Shown here: in pieces, positions 28,102-39,156 of the stretch | Position numbering within the stretch: the stretch's first letter is position 1 | Layout: every line of letters starts with the position of its first letter | Assembly (NCBI GenBank): GCA_963841205.1 | Contig: CAWJCH010000013.1 | Location: 81,437 to 145,436 of the forward strand | Origin: CAWAWP01 sp963841205 | GTDB taxonomy: Bacteria > Chloroflexota > Ktedonobacteria > Ktedonobacterales > JADMIN01 | Reading direction: 5' to 3' | Length of the DNA stretch: 64,000 nt | Notes under the pieces: generated by a model | Databases searched by the model: none | What the model saw: the letters and a program-made list of their open reading frames with translations, nothing else | Told to the model about the DNA's origin: nothing | Program-made: the position numbers and the translations under genes

Positions 28102-29394
28102 CTAAAGCCCGACGGGTTCTCGGTTCGACGCCCCAGCCACTGCTGGGACTCCCCGAAGGGCCTGCCCGGCCCATTGGATGTTCTTGGCCGCGTTTTCGTC
28201 GCGGTCCAGCACCAGCCCACAGGATGGGCAGACCTGGGTGCGCACGGAGAGGCTTTTCTCCACCCGTCCCCCACACCCGCTACAGTCCTGGGATGTAGAC
28301 GCTGGTGGTACGGCTTCCACTCGCGTCCCGGCGCAGGCTGCCTTGCAAGCGCGGATCTGGCGGAAGCTCGACCACCCAGCGTCTTGAATCGACGTGTTGA
28401 GGCCAGCTTTTGCACCGGCTCCGTTGTGCTCAGAGCCGCCAATGCCGCCGGTTTCGCCTTAGGACGACGGCTCAGGTTGCTGACCGGCAGGTCTTCCAGA
28501 TAGATGGCCTCGTAATAGATGGCCTCGTAATAGATGGCCTCGTAATAGATGGCCTCGTAATAGATGGCCTCGTAGCGTCGGACCAGGGTGAGTGCGGTCT
28601 TATGATGAAAGTCGTGCCGTTGCCGACGCACCTTCCGGTGTTTCCTGGCAAGCAACTGCACGGCCTTGCGGCGGCGCGTGCTGCCCTCCGTGCGACGGGA
28701 GACACGACGCTGGGCTTTCTTCAGCTCCCGCTCCGCCTTGCGACAGTGCCGCGGAGTGTCGACTGCCTCACCCTCGGCGGTGATGCGAACTCCCTTCAGG
28801 CCGACATCAATACCCGTTTCCTGACCAGTGAGCGGCAAGGGTTTTGCCGGCACACCCACGCAGGAGCAGCACACCTACCACCCATCGGCTTCTCTGCTGA
28901 TCGTGGCCGTCTTGATGGTGCCGTGGATCGTGCCCTTGATGGTGCGACGACTCCAGCGCACCGCGATCCTCCCGATCTTCGACAGGACCAGCTCGCCGTT
29001 CTCCAGTCGCGCCCCGTTGCCAGACTCTTTGTACGTGAAGGAGTGGTAGCGATGGCGGCCCTGGAAGCGGGGATAGCCTGGCTTCTCGCCTCGCTTGATC
29101 CGCTCAAAGAACGCTTGGTAGGCTTGGTCGAGCCGGGCCAGGACATCCTGCGGGACGTGGCGGTGGAGAGCAGCATACGCGGGGAAGGCGTTGCGGAGGT
29201 CCTTTAGCTCCGCTTCCTGGGCGAAGCGTTTCACCGAGACGTGGCAGCGGTCCCAGGCGGTCTTGCGCTGCTCGAGGGCCACGTTGTAGGGCGTGCGGCA
29301 GCGCCACAAAACCACATCCAGCGCCTGCTCGTGATGAGGGATCGGCCGCGGTTTCTCCTGCTAGGTCTTGCTAGGTCTTGCGCACCGTCTCCAT
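28102..29394 (-). pseudogene. TnpB (RNA-guided nuclease family), multiply frameshifted
   Basis: It starts METVRKT at 29394, then TAG where relatives have Tyr/Cys. A 10-bp duplication of CAAGACCTAG at 29361-29380 shifts the frame. The next part reads VVLWRCRTPYNVALEQR through KPGYPRFQGRHRYHSFTY. A frameshift near 28870 leads to the RuvC-I motif TGIDVGLKGVRI. A 15-bp unit repeated five times (28501-28577) yields YYEAI repeats beside the RuvC-II Glu (YLEDLPVSNL). A further frameshift near 28330 leads to the zinc finger TSQDCSGCGGRVEK, CPSCG and the RuvC-III segment LDRDENAAKN. The catalytic residues are kept but the frame is not. Confidence 0.85.
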
Positions 29395-29397
29395 GGG

Positions 29398-29452
29398 TTG
29401 CCCCCCGGACACATTCTCCCCCCCGGACACCTTCTACCCGCCAGACACGAAA
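29398..29452. repeat. Tandem ~19-bp repeats resembling IS21-type ends
   Basis: Three imperfect units of the form CCCCCGGACACATTCT are stacked in tandem. IS21-family elements carry multiple terminal repeats of this general look. No istA or istB is present, so this would be a solo end at best. Confidence 0.3.
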
Positions 29453-29525
29453 CCGGTTAAAACCTGGGAAAGCCAGCCTAACCGCCTGGGTTGACACCCT
29501 GCGGCTTGCGGCGGGCTCTTCCGGT

Positions 29526-29853
29526 AATCCCATAAATGTCACACTACGATAGAATCGTGGCGTGGCGCTTTTGCGGCGTCACATCTTTCCACCGTCGGAC
29601 ACTGGCGAGGCGAAAGGCGCGTACTTGCGACGCGAGCGAAACACACCCGAACGCGACATCGGCAGACTCGGCGTTGTTCAGCGCTGGCTTGAGCGATTCA
29701 CCATGGGGGAGTTCGCCGTCGCCCGGCTTTCGCAGAGGCGACAGACCTCGCGCGGCGCGCACCCCGCCGAGGTCGACGAGAGCCGAGCCGCCGACCCGCT
29801 CGCACTCGACGCATGAAACTGCCGGCGACGCGTATGCGGCGCGAACATCCGGC
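29526..29853. other. Intergenic, no convincing gene
   Basis: About 330 bases between the tnpB element and the membrane-protein gene. Open frames on both strands lack motifs and good ribosome sites. Confidence 0.5.
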
Positions 29854-30918
29854 CTAACAAAGCCAGTCGCGCGTCTGATTCTTCTTGCGGTTGCGCTTGG
29901 CCGGTCGCTGGCCGTCTCGGTCGCTGTTGAGGAAGGTCGAGGGTTTCGGCGCGCGCTTCGAGCTTGACGTTGCCGGCTCGTCGAGTGAGCTATCGGCGTC
30001 CGTCCCATCCTCTTGCGCGGCCCAAGCCTCCAGCGCTGCTCGCATCTGTTGGTTGAGCCGACTCTCCATGCGCCGCGCCGCAGAGGTCTTGCCGCGCGGC
30101 GGGCGACTCGGGCGCTCTGCCGCACCCTGTGGCGTCGGCGCAGGTGCGGCTGGTTCTGGAGTCGGCATGTATCGCTGCGGCGTCGGAGGCGGCACGATCG
30201 GTTGCGGTGCCGTGGTCTGCGCCATCGGCGGACTCATGCGCACCACAGTCGGCTGCTGCGTCCCACTTGGCATCACCGCCCCCGTTCGCCGTGCGCTCGC
30301 CGCGACGGGAACAGGGGCCCCTGTCGCACCCTTGGCCGCCGTCGCCGGCGCGCCGATCGCCAACAGCGTCCCCAGCGCCGAGCGCCCCACGGGTGCCGCC
30401 AGCGCAGGAACGTTCGCCTGATCGGCTCGTTGCACTGCAGCCGCGCTGAGGCGTGCCTGCCGCACCACCCGCTCGGTGCGTGCCGTCTTGCTCCACGCGA
30501 AGAGCTGCACCAGCACCGCCGACCAGACCAGTCCGGTGACGGCGCTGGAGACCAACGTCAACACGTCGATGCCGGCCCAGCCGAGCGGGCTCAACTGCAG
30601 AACGACGGACGAAAAATCGAAGCCGAAGAAGTGCGAGGTGGCCGCCAGCCCGGCGATGTCGCGCGGTCCCGCCACCAACAACGACAGCAGCGCGACAAAT
30701 CCCGGCAGCCCGCAGGCGAGCAAGCCCGCCCTCGCTCCCTCCTCGAGTTGCCGGCCATACGAGGGGCGATCGAGCCACTTGGCGACCGCAAGCCCCGCAA
30801 TGATTCCTGCGATGACGAGGCAGGGCGCCACCACGAGACCGATGCGGGCCTGGAGCACGCTCAACGCGACGCTCCCCACGCCGCCGATCAGCATGCCCAC
30901 CCGAAGACTCGTCCGCAT
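29854..30918 (-). CDS. Membrane protein with Pro-rich cytoplasmic tail, unknown function
   Basis: 354 residues from ATG 30918 (GGGAGCGGATGCC upstream). About five transmembrane helices fill residues 5-165, including MLIGGVGSVALSVLQARIGL and GLLACGLPGFVALLSLLVAG. The remainder is a long Ala/Pro-rich region (PPTPQRYMPTPEPAAPAPTP) and a basic tail (RPAKRNRKKNQTRDWLC). No family recognised. It directly follows, in the same direction, the acyl-CoA dehydrogenase gene. Confidence 0.6.
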   Translation of the reverse strand: MRTSLRVGMLIGGVGSVALSVLQARIGLVVAPCLVIAGIIAGLAVAKWLDRPSYGRQLEEGARAGLLACGLPGFVALLSLLVAGPRDIAGLAATSHFFGFDFSSVVLQLSPLGWAGIDVLTLVSSAVTGLVWSAVLVQLFAWSKTARTERVVRQARLSAAAVQRADQANVPALAAPVGRSALGTLLAIGAPATAAKGATGAPVPVAASARRTGAVMPSGTQQPTVVRMSPPMAQTTAPQPIVPPPTPQRYMPTPEPAAPAPTPQGAAERPSRPPRGKTSAARRMESRLNQQMRAALEAWAAQEDGTDADSSLDEPATSSSKRAPKPSTFLNSDRDGQRPAKRNRKKNQTRDWLC

Positions 30919-30965
30919 GGCATCCGCTCCCCGCGCCTGCCCGCTCTGCGGAGAACGTGTCACCG

Positions 30966-32108
30966 CTAGAGGTGGTTATAGATGATCTGCCGTTGCACTT
31001 CGCTTGTGCCCTCGCCGATCTCGTGCGCCTTCACATTGCGCCAGTAGCGAGACACCGAGTACTCGTCCATGAAACCGTAGCCGCCGTGGATCTGCACCGC
31101 CTGGTCTGCCGCCCGCTTGGCCGTCTCCGACGAATAGAGTTTCGCCATCGACGCCTCTTTGACGTACGGTTCGCCCTGCATATACAGCCATGCTGCTTTG
31201 TAGTACATCAGCCGGGCCAATTCAATCTCCATAGCCATATCGGCTAACTTGAACTCCACCGCCTGGAACGCCGCGATTGGCCGGCCGAACTGCTCCCGCT
31301 CGCGCGCATAGCGCAGCGCGGCGTCGTAGCACGCCTGCGCCAGCCCCACGCTCAGCGCCGCGATCGCCACGCGCCCCATCGTCAAGATCTGCATGAACTG
31401 GCGAAAGCCGTCGCCGCGACCGCCGATCACGTTCTCTGCGGGCACCTGGCAGTCCTCGAACGCCAGCGGTCGCGTATCCGACGCACGCCAGCCCATCTTG
31501 TGATAGGCGTTGCCGATCGCATACCCCGGCGTCCCCTTCGGCACGATGAGATTGGTAATCTCCGGCCGACCATCCGGTCGAGTGCCTGTCACGGCGGTGA
31601 TCGTCACGCCGCCCGTCATCTCTGTGCCGGCGTTGGTGATGAAGCTCTTGGCGCCGTCGATATGCCATGCCCCGTCGCGCAGTTCGGCCCGCGTCTGCGT
31701 GCCGCCGGAGTCCGATCCCGCCCCAGGCTCGGTGAGACCGAACGACCAGAGCTGCTCGCCACGCGCCAACGGCACCAGATACCGCTGCTTCTGATGCTCC
31801 GTGCCAAAGAGGTGGAACGGCGTCGCGCCGAGCGAAGTGTGTGCCTCCATCGTGATGCCAACGGCCGCGTCGCCGCGCCCGATCTCTTCAAGCGCCAGGC
31901 AATACGAGAGGAAGTCCGCACCCGCCCCGCCATACTCCTCTGGGAAAGGCAGCCCCAGCAGGCCCAGCCTCGCCATCTTCCGCACGATCTCGTACGGGAA
32001 CTCCCCACTTCTATCAAGTTCTTCGGCGTGCGGCTGAATCTCAGCCTCGGCGAAGTCGCGACATAGATCGCGCGTCATCTTTTGCTCGGCGCTGAGCGAG
32101 AGGTCCAT
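30966..32108 (-). CDS. Acyl-CoA dehydrogenase
   Basis: 380 residues, the usual size. It oxidises acyl-CoA to the enoyl-CoA with FAD. Motifs: the N-terminal helices (FAEAEIQPHAEELDRSGEFP), the flavin-binding WSFGLTEPGAGSDSGGTQT and SFITNAGTEM, and the C-terminal QIHGGYGFMDEYSVSRYWRN with GEGTSEVQRQII. The catalytic-base region is of the short/branched-chain type. ATG 32108 is chosen because CCAGGAGT lies upstream; the frame remains open further 5' without motif support. The histidine kinase upstream is divergent. Confidence 0.93.
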   Translation of the reverse strand: MDLSLSAEQKMTRDLCRDFAEAEIQPHAEELDRSGEFPYEIVRKMARLGLLGLPFPEEYGGAGADFLSYCLALEEIGRGDAAVGITMEAHTSLGATPFHLFGTEHQKQRYLVPLARGEQLWSFGLTEPGAGSDSGGTQTRAELRDGAWHIDGAKSFITNAGTEMTGGVTITAVTGTRPDGRPEITNLIVPKGTPGYAIGNAYHKMGWRASDTRPLAFEDCQVPAENVIGGRGDGFRQFMQILTMGRVAIAALSVGLAQACYDAALRYAREREQFGRPIAAFQAVEFKLADMAMEIELARLMYYKAAWLYMQGEPYVKEASMAKLYSSETAKRAADQAVQIHGGYGFMDEYSVSRYWRNVKAHEIGEGTSEVQRQIIYNHL

Positions 32109-32462
32109 GCGAATACTCCTGGCGATGGCGGGACCTATAACGCAGGCATCGTTGCCCACAGCCCGCAAGCAAACCCGATCCACACATACACACATACCAG
32201 TATACCCGGAACGCTCGGCGTTCTCCCGCACGACGACCCCAGACCACCCCGCGGAGGCGACGCTTTTGCGCACGCGCGCCTAGACCGCTTTCGTACCGCA
32301 TTCTCCGCTGGCATAGGTCAGATGGCTAGTATCGTGAGGAATCCGCGCTGCCGATGCTACACTAAAGCACCACCCGTGGTGTATACATATGTGCCGGTTT
32401 CCCCCACGGACAAGGGGCAGTTGAGCGCGGCTGCGATGGCGTCGCGGCTTGGAGGATGCAAC

Positions 32463-33755
32463 GTGCAGATTGTCAGCGAAGTCGCCGGCGCCGTCGGCCA
32501 GCGGACACCACTGCGGCACGGTCGCATCCTCGTCTTCGAACCCGACGAGGGCATCGGCAGGACCGTCGCCGCGCTGCTTTGCCAGCGGGGCCATGCCGCA
32601 CGTGCCGCGTCAACGTTCCGCGAAGCCGCGCGTGCGCTCGAACTCCACGAGTTCGACCTCGCGATCGTGGCGATCGCCGACGACGGCGACACCGCACTCC
32701 AGCGCATCAGCGCGATGTGGCCACAGCTCACCGTCATCGTCCTCACGCGCGTCGCCACCTTCGACTCCGCCCTGCGCGCCCTGCGCGACGGCGCGTACGA
32801 TTACCTCGTCAAGCCTGTGGACATCGACGAGCTCTGCGCCCGCGTCGATCGTGCTCTGGAGCGCGCCGAGCTGCAGGACGAGCTTGCCGGGCGCGTGCGA
32901 GAGCTCGAGGCTGCGCACCAGGAGGCGCAGAACTTCAATGCTCGGCTGCAACAGCAGGTCGAGCGGTCAACGGAGGATCTGCGGGCGAAAATCGAGGAGC
33001 TCGACGCCGCGAATGCCCAGTTGCGCCAGTCGCAGCAAGAACACGACCGCTTCGTCGCGATGGTCGCGCACGAGATGCGCGGCCCCCTCAACCCCATCAT
33101 CAACTACGCGCAGCTCGCCAAGCGCCCTGGCCTCCCCCACGAGACGGTTGAGCAGTATGCCGACATCGTCGTCGAGCACGCTTTCCGCCTCAACCGCCTC
33201 GTCGAAGATCTGCTCACCGCCACGCGACTCAGCACCGGCCACTTCGATCTGCGGCGCCAACCGGGGGACATCGCTGCGGCGGTTGAAGGGCTCGTCAAAG
33301 AGTTCAGCGGCACCGTACGCGAGCGGCGCTTCAGTCTCGCCCGCCCCCCCGAGCCGGTGATCGCGGTCGTCGACATGGACCGTATTGTGCAGGCCGCCCG
33401 CAACCTGATCGACAACGCCGTCAAGTATTCCACCGAGGGCGGCGCCGTCGAGATCGCCGTCGAACAGGACGCCGACCACGCGTACATCCACGTGCGCGAC
33501 TACGGCGCCGGCATCCCTGAAGAGCAGATGCGCGCGATCTTCGAGCCGTTCACACGCCTGGGCAAGACGCCCGAAGTCGCCGGCAGCGGGCTGGGACTCT
33601 TCATCACCCGCGGCATCGCGGCGGCCCACGGCGGCCAGCTCTCCGTCAGCAACGGCGGCGGAACCGAGCGGGCGATGGGTGCCGTCTTCACGCTCGTCCT
33701 CCCGCTCGCGATCTCCCTCTCAAGCGAAGATTCCGCATCCGCCTCAGCCGAATAG
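32463..33755 (+). CDS. Atypical receiver-histidine kinase hybrid
   Basis: About 430 residues from GTG 32463, with GGAGG at 32451-32455. An N-terminal receiver-like domain (GRILVFEPDEGIGR ... AYDYLVKPVDIDEL) is followed by a coiled coil (LQQQVERSTEDLRAKIEELD). Then comes a HisKA dimerisation helix with the phospho-acceptor MVAHEMRGPLNP, and a HATPase_c domain with NLIDNAVKYS, DYGAGIPEEQ and GSGLGLFITRG. In the receiver the expected phospho-Asp is Ala (FDLAIVAIAD), so this domain probably cannot be phosphorylated. The kinase part looks active. A cognate regulator is not adjacent; the NtrC-type gene lies 0.6 kb downstream. Confidence 0.85.
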   Translation: MQIVSEVAGAVGQRTPLRHGRILVFEPDEGIGRTVAALLCQRGHAARAASTFREAARALELHEFDLAIVAIADDGDTALQRISAMWPQLTVIVLTRVATFDSALRALRDGAYDYLVKPVDIDELCARVDRALERAELQDELAGRVRELEAAHQEAQNFNARLQQQVERSTEDLRAKIEELDAANAQLRQSQQEHDRFVAMVAHEMRGPLNPIINYAQLAKRPGLPHETVEQYADIVVEHAFRLNRLVEDLLTATRLSTGHFDLRRQPGDIAAAVEGLVKEFSGTVRERRFSLARPPEPVIAVVDMDRIVQAARNLIDNAVKYSTEGGAVEIAVEQDADHAYIHVRDYGAGIPEEQMRAIFEPFTRLGKTPEVAGSGLGLFITRGIAAAHGGQLSVSNGGGTERAMGAVFTLVLPLAISLSSEDSASASAE

Positions 33756-33941
33756 CCCACTCCCAAGCCGATCAACCTCGCGCCCGGTTGGCACGGCGCA
33801 TGCTGACCATACGAGTGGGTGCGGACGCGACGCAGCAGTCGCGGTCGCGCGCCCGAACCTCGCAATCTCGCGAGCCGTGACGCCCTGACCTGTTTGGCAG
33901 ACGTCTCGACGCGCAGGCGTTCGTGGCGATGGAGGTGGTGT

Positions 33942-34202
33942 GTGCAGCAGTGGGAATACAAAGTCGCGTACATCGACTACCGTGGGCGCATCTCCGTCGA
34001 AGGCGAGGAGCTGCTAATCGGCTCGGAGCGTCGCACGGCGTTTGTCAGGCGATTCCTCGACAGCGCGGGCAAGGACGGCTGGGAGCTTGCCGGCATCCAA
34101 CCGCTGAGTCCCCAGTCCGCCTACTATGTCCTGAAGCGCGCCGGCGCCCCGCACGCCGAGGCCAGTCCCTCCGGCGACCGGCCCGACTCCACCGCCTCCT
34201 GA
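33942..34202 (+). CDS. Small DUF4177-like protein
   Basis: 86 residues from GTG 33942 (GGAGG at 33931). The core reads QQWEYKVAYIDYRGRISVEG, then FVRRFLDSAGKDGWELAG and YYVLKRAG. This pattern of WEYKV, GWEL and Y.FKR is seen in the small DUF4177 family of unknown function. Positioned between the histidine kinase and the NtrC-type activator. Confidence 0.65.
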   Translation: MQQWEYKVAYIDYRGRISVEGEELLIGSERRTAFVRRFLDSAGKDGWELAGIQPLSPQSAYYVLKRAGAPHAEASPSGDRPDSTAS

Positions 34203-34289
34203 CCCCGCCGCGAGAGCCCGCACAGGCGAGCCTGCAGACGCGGTATACTGATGCGGATTGATCCAACACCTCGTCGGGCGAGTGAACGA

Positions 34290-34309
34290 CCCTCGATAGT
34301 TATCGAGGG
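34290..34309. promoter_or_regulatory. 20-bp inverted repeat upstream of the NtrC-type gene
   Basis: Arms CCCTCGATA and TATCGAGGG are perfectly complementary around GT. It lies about 80 nt upstream of the activator start. No T run follows, so an operator is as likely as a terminator. Confidence 0.4.
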
Positions 34310-34387
34310 CAAAATCGCACGAGCGCGCACGATCACGTTCACCGCGTGGGAAGCGCCGCGATGGTCCGGCGACAGGGAGGAGCGAAC

Positions 34388-35872
<1,485 letters not shown>

Positions 35873-35903
35873 GCAGGCGATCGGCGCCATCGAAATGCGA
35901 GGA

Positions 35904-37262
35904 CTAGCAAGAATCATGGCTGAGGCCCCCTGCCTTTCGGCATGGGGGAGGAAAGGCGTGTCGCCCACGGGCGACGGTACGACCAACCGGTCATCCGCTT
36001 GCCGCTTGCGCGACGAGGAGATGGGACGAGGAGACGGCATGACGGTCTCTGGACCAGCAGCCAGACGGCACGCGCAAGAGCTACACGTACAAACGCAAGC
36101 CCACGCCCCAACAGGTGCCCATGCTTGAGCGTACCCTGCTGCGCTGCCGCCACGTCCACCACGCCGCCGTTGGCGAGCGGCGGGAAGCGTGGCGGGTGCG
36201 CGGCGTCTCGGTGCACTACTACCAACAGCAGGCCGAATTGCCCGGCATCAAGGAGGCCATGAAGGAGGCCATGCCGGAGTACGCCGAGGTCACCAGTCAA
36301 GTCTCGCAGGACCTGGTGGTGCGCGTCGACCGCGCCTACCAAGCCTTCTTCGCCTTCTTCCGGCGCGGGCAGGCGGGCAGGCGGGCGAGACGGCAGGCTC
36401 TCCGCGCTTCCAGGGCCGCACCCGCTCCCACTCCCTCACCTCTCCACAGGGAGGTGGGCATGGCGGCGCGCGACTCGAGAACGGCTTCCTCGTCCTCGCC
36501 AAAGTTGGCCGCGTGGCGGTGCGGTGGAGCCGCCCCCTGGAAGGCGTGCCCAAGGCCGTCACGATCTCCAGGGAGGCCGATGGGTGGTACGCCGTCCTCT
36601 CCCGCGCCGAGGTACCACCCCAGCCATTGACGCCCACCGGGCGCCAGACGGGCATCGACGTCGGGTTGCAGGTGTTCCGCATCACCGCGGACGGGGACGT
36701 GGTCGAGAACCCACGCCACCACCGCCGTGGGGAGCACCGGCTGGCGAAAGCACAATGGCGGGTGAGCCGCCGCAAGAAGGGCAGCCAGCGCCGCCGCAAA
36801 GCGGTCGGCCACCTGCAGCGGGCGCACCAGACGGTGCAGCGCCGGCGTGCCGACTTCCACCAGCAGGCCACGCTTGCTCTGCTGCGTCGGTTCGACAGCG
36901 TGAATCTCGAAGACGTGCGGGTCGCCACCCTGATGCGCAACCGTCCCCTGGCCCAGTCCATCGCGGACGCGGGCTGGGCGCAGTTCCGTGCCATCCTCGA
37001 GGCCAAGGCAGCCTGTGCCGGGCGTCGAGTCGTCGTCGTGCCGCCCGCCTCTACCAGCCAGGACTGCAGCGGGTGTGGGGAACGCGTGCCCAAAACGGTG
37101 AGCATGCACACCCCCATCTGCCCCACCTGCGGCCTCGTCCTCGACGAGGGACGAGCACGCGGCGCGCAACAGCCACTGGGCCGGGCAGGCCCTTCGGGGA
37201 CTCGCGGGGTAGCCTGCGGGGACGAACCGAGCATCCCCCGGCTTTCGCCGTGGGGAGTGTCA
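35904..37262 (+). mobile_element. IS605-type element with tnpB remnant (family C parent)
   Basis: 1359 bp. The left end has CTAGCAA, GGCTGAGGCCCC and the hairpin CCTGCCTTTCGGCATGGGG. The right end has GGGCCGGGCAGGCCC, CCCCCGGCTTTCGCCGTGGGG and AGTGTCA. The small element at 16061-16432 shares both ends. Confidence 0.7.
36039..37212 (+). pseudogene. TnpB (RNA-guided nuclease family), frameshifted
   Basis: N-terminal KSYTYKRKPTPQQ is in one frame. A 12-bp duplication gives KEAMKEAM at about 36250-36275. A frameshift near 36370, within GGGCAGGCGGGCAGGCGGGC, leads to SPRFQGRTRSHS. The main part follows: RuvC-I TGIDVGLQVFRI, RuvC-II VNLEDVRVATLM, zinc finger TSQDCSGCGERVPK and CPTCG. A last shift near 37144 separates RuvC-III (LVLDRDEHAARN-like) from the main frame. 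In the corrected frame the product ends WAGQALRGLAG at TAG 37210-37212. Confidence 0.85.
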
Positions 37263-37349
37263 AGAGTTGATAGAGTGCGCCGAGCGCGATAGTCCCGGCC
37301 TTTAGACCGGGGAGCGGATCAATGCGCTATCCCCCCAACTCGACACACA

Positions 37350-37640
37350 TCACTCCCCGGCGGCCCCGTTCTGCTCCAGGAACAACTTCCCCAACGTGGC
37401 GAGGCTCAGCACATACTCGTCCCCGACGAACCGCATGTCGAGCAAGCCCTCTTCTGACATGTCGCGGTAATCATCCGTGATCAAGAAGTAGCTCCGCAGC
37501 ATGCGGCTCACGTCGCTCTCCGGCAGCGGCCCCCACTCCACCAACTTGCGCAGCACGGCCACCTTCATCTCGGTATCATCATCAACCGCACGCATACCAG
37601 ACGCCTTTCTTCCCTCAGATTTCACGACCGGATCAGCCAT
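37350..37640 (-). CDS. Small protein of unknown function
   Basis: About 96 residues from ATG 37640; MRAVDDD downstream is another possible start. The sequence EMKVAVLRKLVEWGPLPESD, then DMRFVGDEYVLSLATLGKLFL, looks like a small helical fold with a winged-helix-like arrangement. No family recognised and no strong ribosome site. Confidence 0.45.
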   Translation of the reverse strand: MADPVVKSEGRKASGMRAVDDDTEMKVAVLRKLVEWGPLPESDVSRMLRSYFLITDDYRDMSEEGLLDMRFVGDEYVLSLATLGKLFLEQNGAAGE

Positions 37641-37683
37641 TATCGGCGGCCCAGCTACCAGACCGACGATCAACGCCTCCCGA

Positions 37684-39006
37684 TCACGGCTTCCAGGCGA
37701 GGTCCTGCCCGCCGGTCACCAGCGTCAAGGCGTTTTGGCCGTCATAGACCACGATATTGAGCTTTACTTGCGGCACGCCATTCGCGTCCGTAGTCGAGTT
37801 GACGAACTGCGTCACCGCGACGTGCTTCCCGTCGTTCGACCACACCGGCGGCGTCGTCCATCCGAGGCCAGCCGACTTCGCGACCGTGCCGCCACTGGCG
37901 GCCTGCGTATAGAGCGTGCCCGCGGTGAAAGCGAGCTGTGCGCCGTTCTTGTCGATGCCCGCCGTCGGACGGTTCGCTAGCGGGAATGTGCCCGCGCCGT
38001 TGAGCGCGCCGCAGTCAAATCCATTGCTGACGCTCCCCTGGCAGAACGACGAGCCGACCGTGCCAGCCTTGACGTCCACGCCGCCGATCTGCTGCAAGAC
38101 AATGTCTGTCCCATCACCGCTGAGCTGCCACGCCCCCGCGACGAGATTGCCCGACATATCGAAATACGCGTTCCCAAGCCCATACACAGAAAAGGCATCG
38201 TAGGTTGGCAACGGGAGGAAATTAACGATTTCGCCTGGTCCGTAGTTCTGATCGGGCTGCAAGTCGCCAAGGGAGATAGCCCTCAGCCCCGCCGTTCCGG
38301 CTACTCCGACGGTGCCGATGCCCGAATCTGGGTTGAGGGTGATCTTAGTGTAGTAGAGTTGGCTCGACGAGACGGCGATATCGGTGTACGTAATGCCGCT
38401 GTTGGTATACGTGTTCCCGGACGGCCCCGACGGTAAGCCATAGGCATCGAGCACCGGCCAGACGCGCGCGTCGCCATCGCCCACGTCGTACATCTTGATG
38501 CCGCCGCCATCCGTATAGAACAGCATCTGGTTGCCGAACCAGGCATAGGTGTGCCCGTAAAGGCTCCCCGTCGCCGCGGTGTTGACCACCGAACCATCCG
38601 ATGTGCTCACCACGTAGACCGCTCCGGATGTGCGCGCCGCCGCCGCGGGGTTGTCGCTCTCGCTCAACGCGTAGGCGATATACTGCCCGTTCGGCGACCA
38701 TACCAGCGGACCCCACGCGATAGCGGCGCCCGCCGAGAGCACCAGATGCGTGAGCTGCCGCGCATCGGACGTGCCGGCATCGTGAAGCCAGATCTGGTCG
38801 TCGTAGACGAAGGCATACGCATCCGCGGACCCATTCGCCGCCAGCGTCGGCGGCTGCTCCGCGTGGCTCGCCGTCGAGCCGGTCAGGCCCAACGAGAGCG
38901 TCGAGGTCGAGGCCGAATCCGAGCTGCACGCCGACAACAACAGCGGCAGCGCGCACGCCAGCGTCAGCAGCGGAGCACGCAGCCGCTGTCCGATCCCTCG
39001 TGGCAT
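37684..39006 (-). CDS. Lipoprotein with beta-propeller-like (TolB/WD40-type) repeats
   Basis: 440 residues from ATG 39006 with CCAGGAGGACGC upstream. The signal peptide ends LLLSACSS, placing the lipobox Cys near residue 27. The body shows repeats seen in TolB-type propellers, such as LVWSPNGQYIAYALSESDN, YAWFGNQMLFYTDGG and PVWSNDGKHVAVTQFV. Probably surface- or periplasm-anchored; the ligand is unknown. Confidence 0.75.
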   Translation of the reverse strand: MPRGIGQRLRAPLLTLACALPLLLSACSSDSASTSTLSLGLTGSTASHAEQPPTLAANGSADAYAFVYDDQIWLHDAGTSDARQLTHLVLSAGAAIAWGPLVWSPNGQYIAYALSESDNPAAAARTSGAVYVVSTSDGSVVNTAATGSLYGHTYAWFGNQMLFYTDGGGIKMYDVGDGDARVWPVLDAYGLPSGPSGNTYTNSGITYTDIAVSSSQLYYTKITLNPDSGIGTVGVAGTAGLRAISLGDLQPDQNYGPGEIVNFLPLPTYDAFSVYGLGNAYFDMSGNLVAGAWQLSGDGTDIVLQQIGGVDVKAGTVGSSFCQGSVSNGFDCGALNGAGTFPLANRPTAGIDKNGAQLAFTAGTLYTQAASGGTVAKSAGLGWTTPPVWSNDGKHVAVTQFVNSTTDANGVPQVKLNIVVYDGQNALTLVTGGQDLAWKP

Positions 39007-39156
39007 TGCGTCCTCCTGGCTGTTCGCTGCGTCGTCCTGGCGATTATACCGCAGGGGCGGATGAGCGCGAAGCGGTACTACTTCACATTTTCCACAGCGT
39101 AGACCCAGTACACCGCCCAGACCCAACACCTTGTCGCAGGGAAGGAGGGCGACGCC

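Larger units (their letters stand above)
28086..29525 (-). mobile_element. IS605-type element with tnpB remnant (tnpA lost)
   Basis: The right end at 28086-28130 reads, on the minus strand, GGGCTTTAGCCCG then GGAGTGTCA. The left end near 29490-29525 contains GCCCGCCGCAAGCCG and a downstream GCGGTTAGGC, as in the element at 48457. That element carries tnpA between left end and tnpB; this one does not, so it is an internal-deletion derivative. Confidence 0.65.

Noticed and set aside
27992..28276. Longer start for the MocR regulator
   Set aside because: The extra codons read into the tnpB element and RE hairpin, so they are not part of the gene.
28501..28577. Possible CRISPR-like array of 15-bp repeats
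   Set aside because: Units are contiguous with no spacers and lie in frame within tnpB; it is a slippage repeat.
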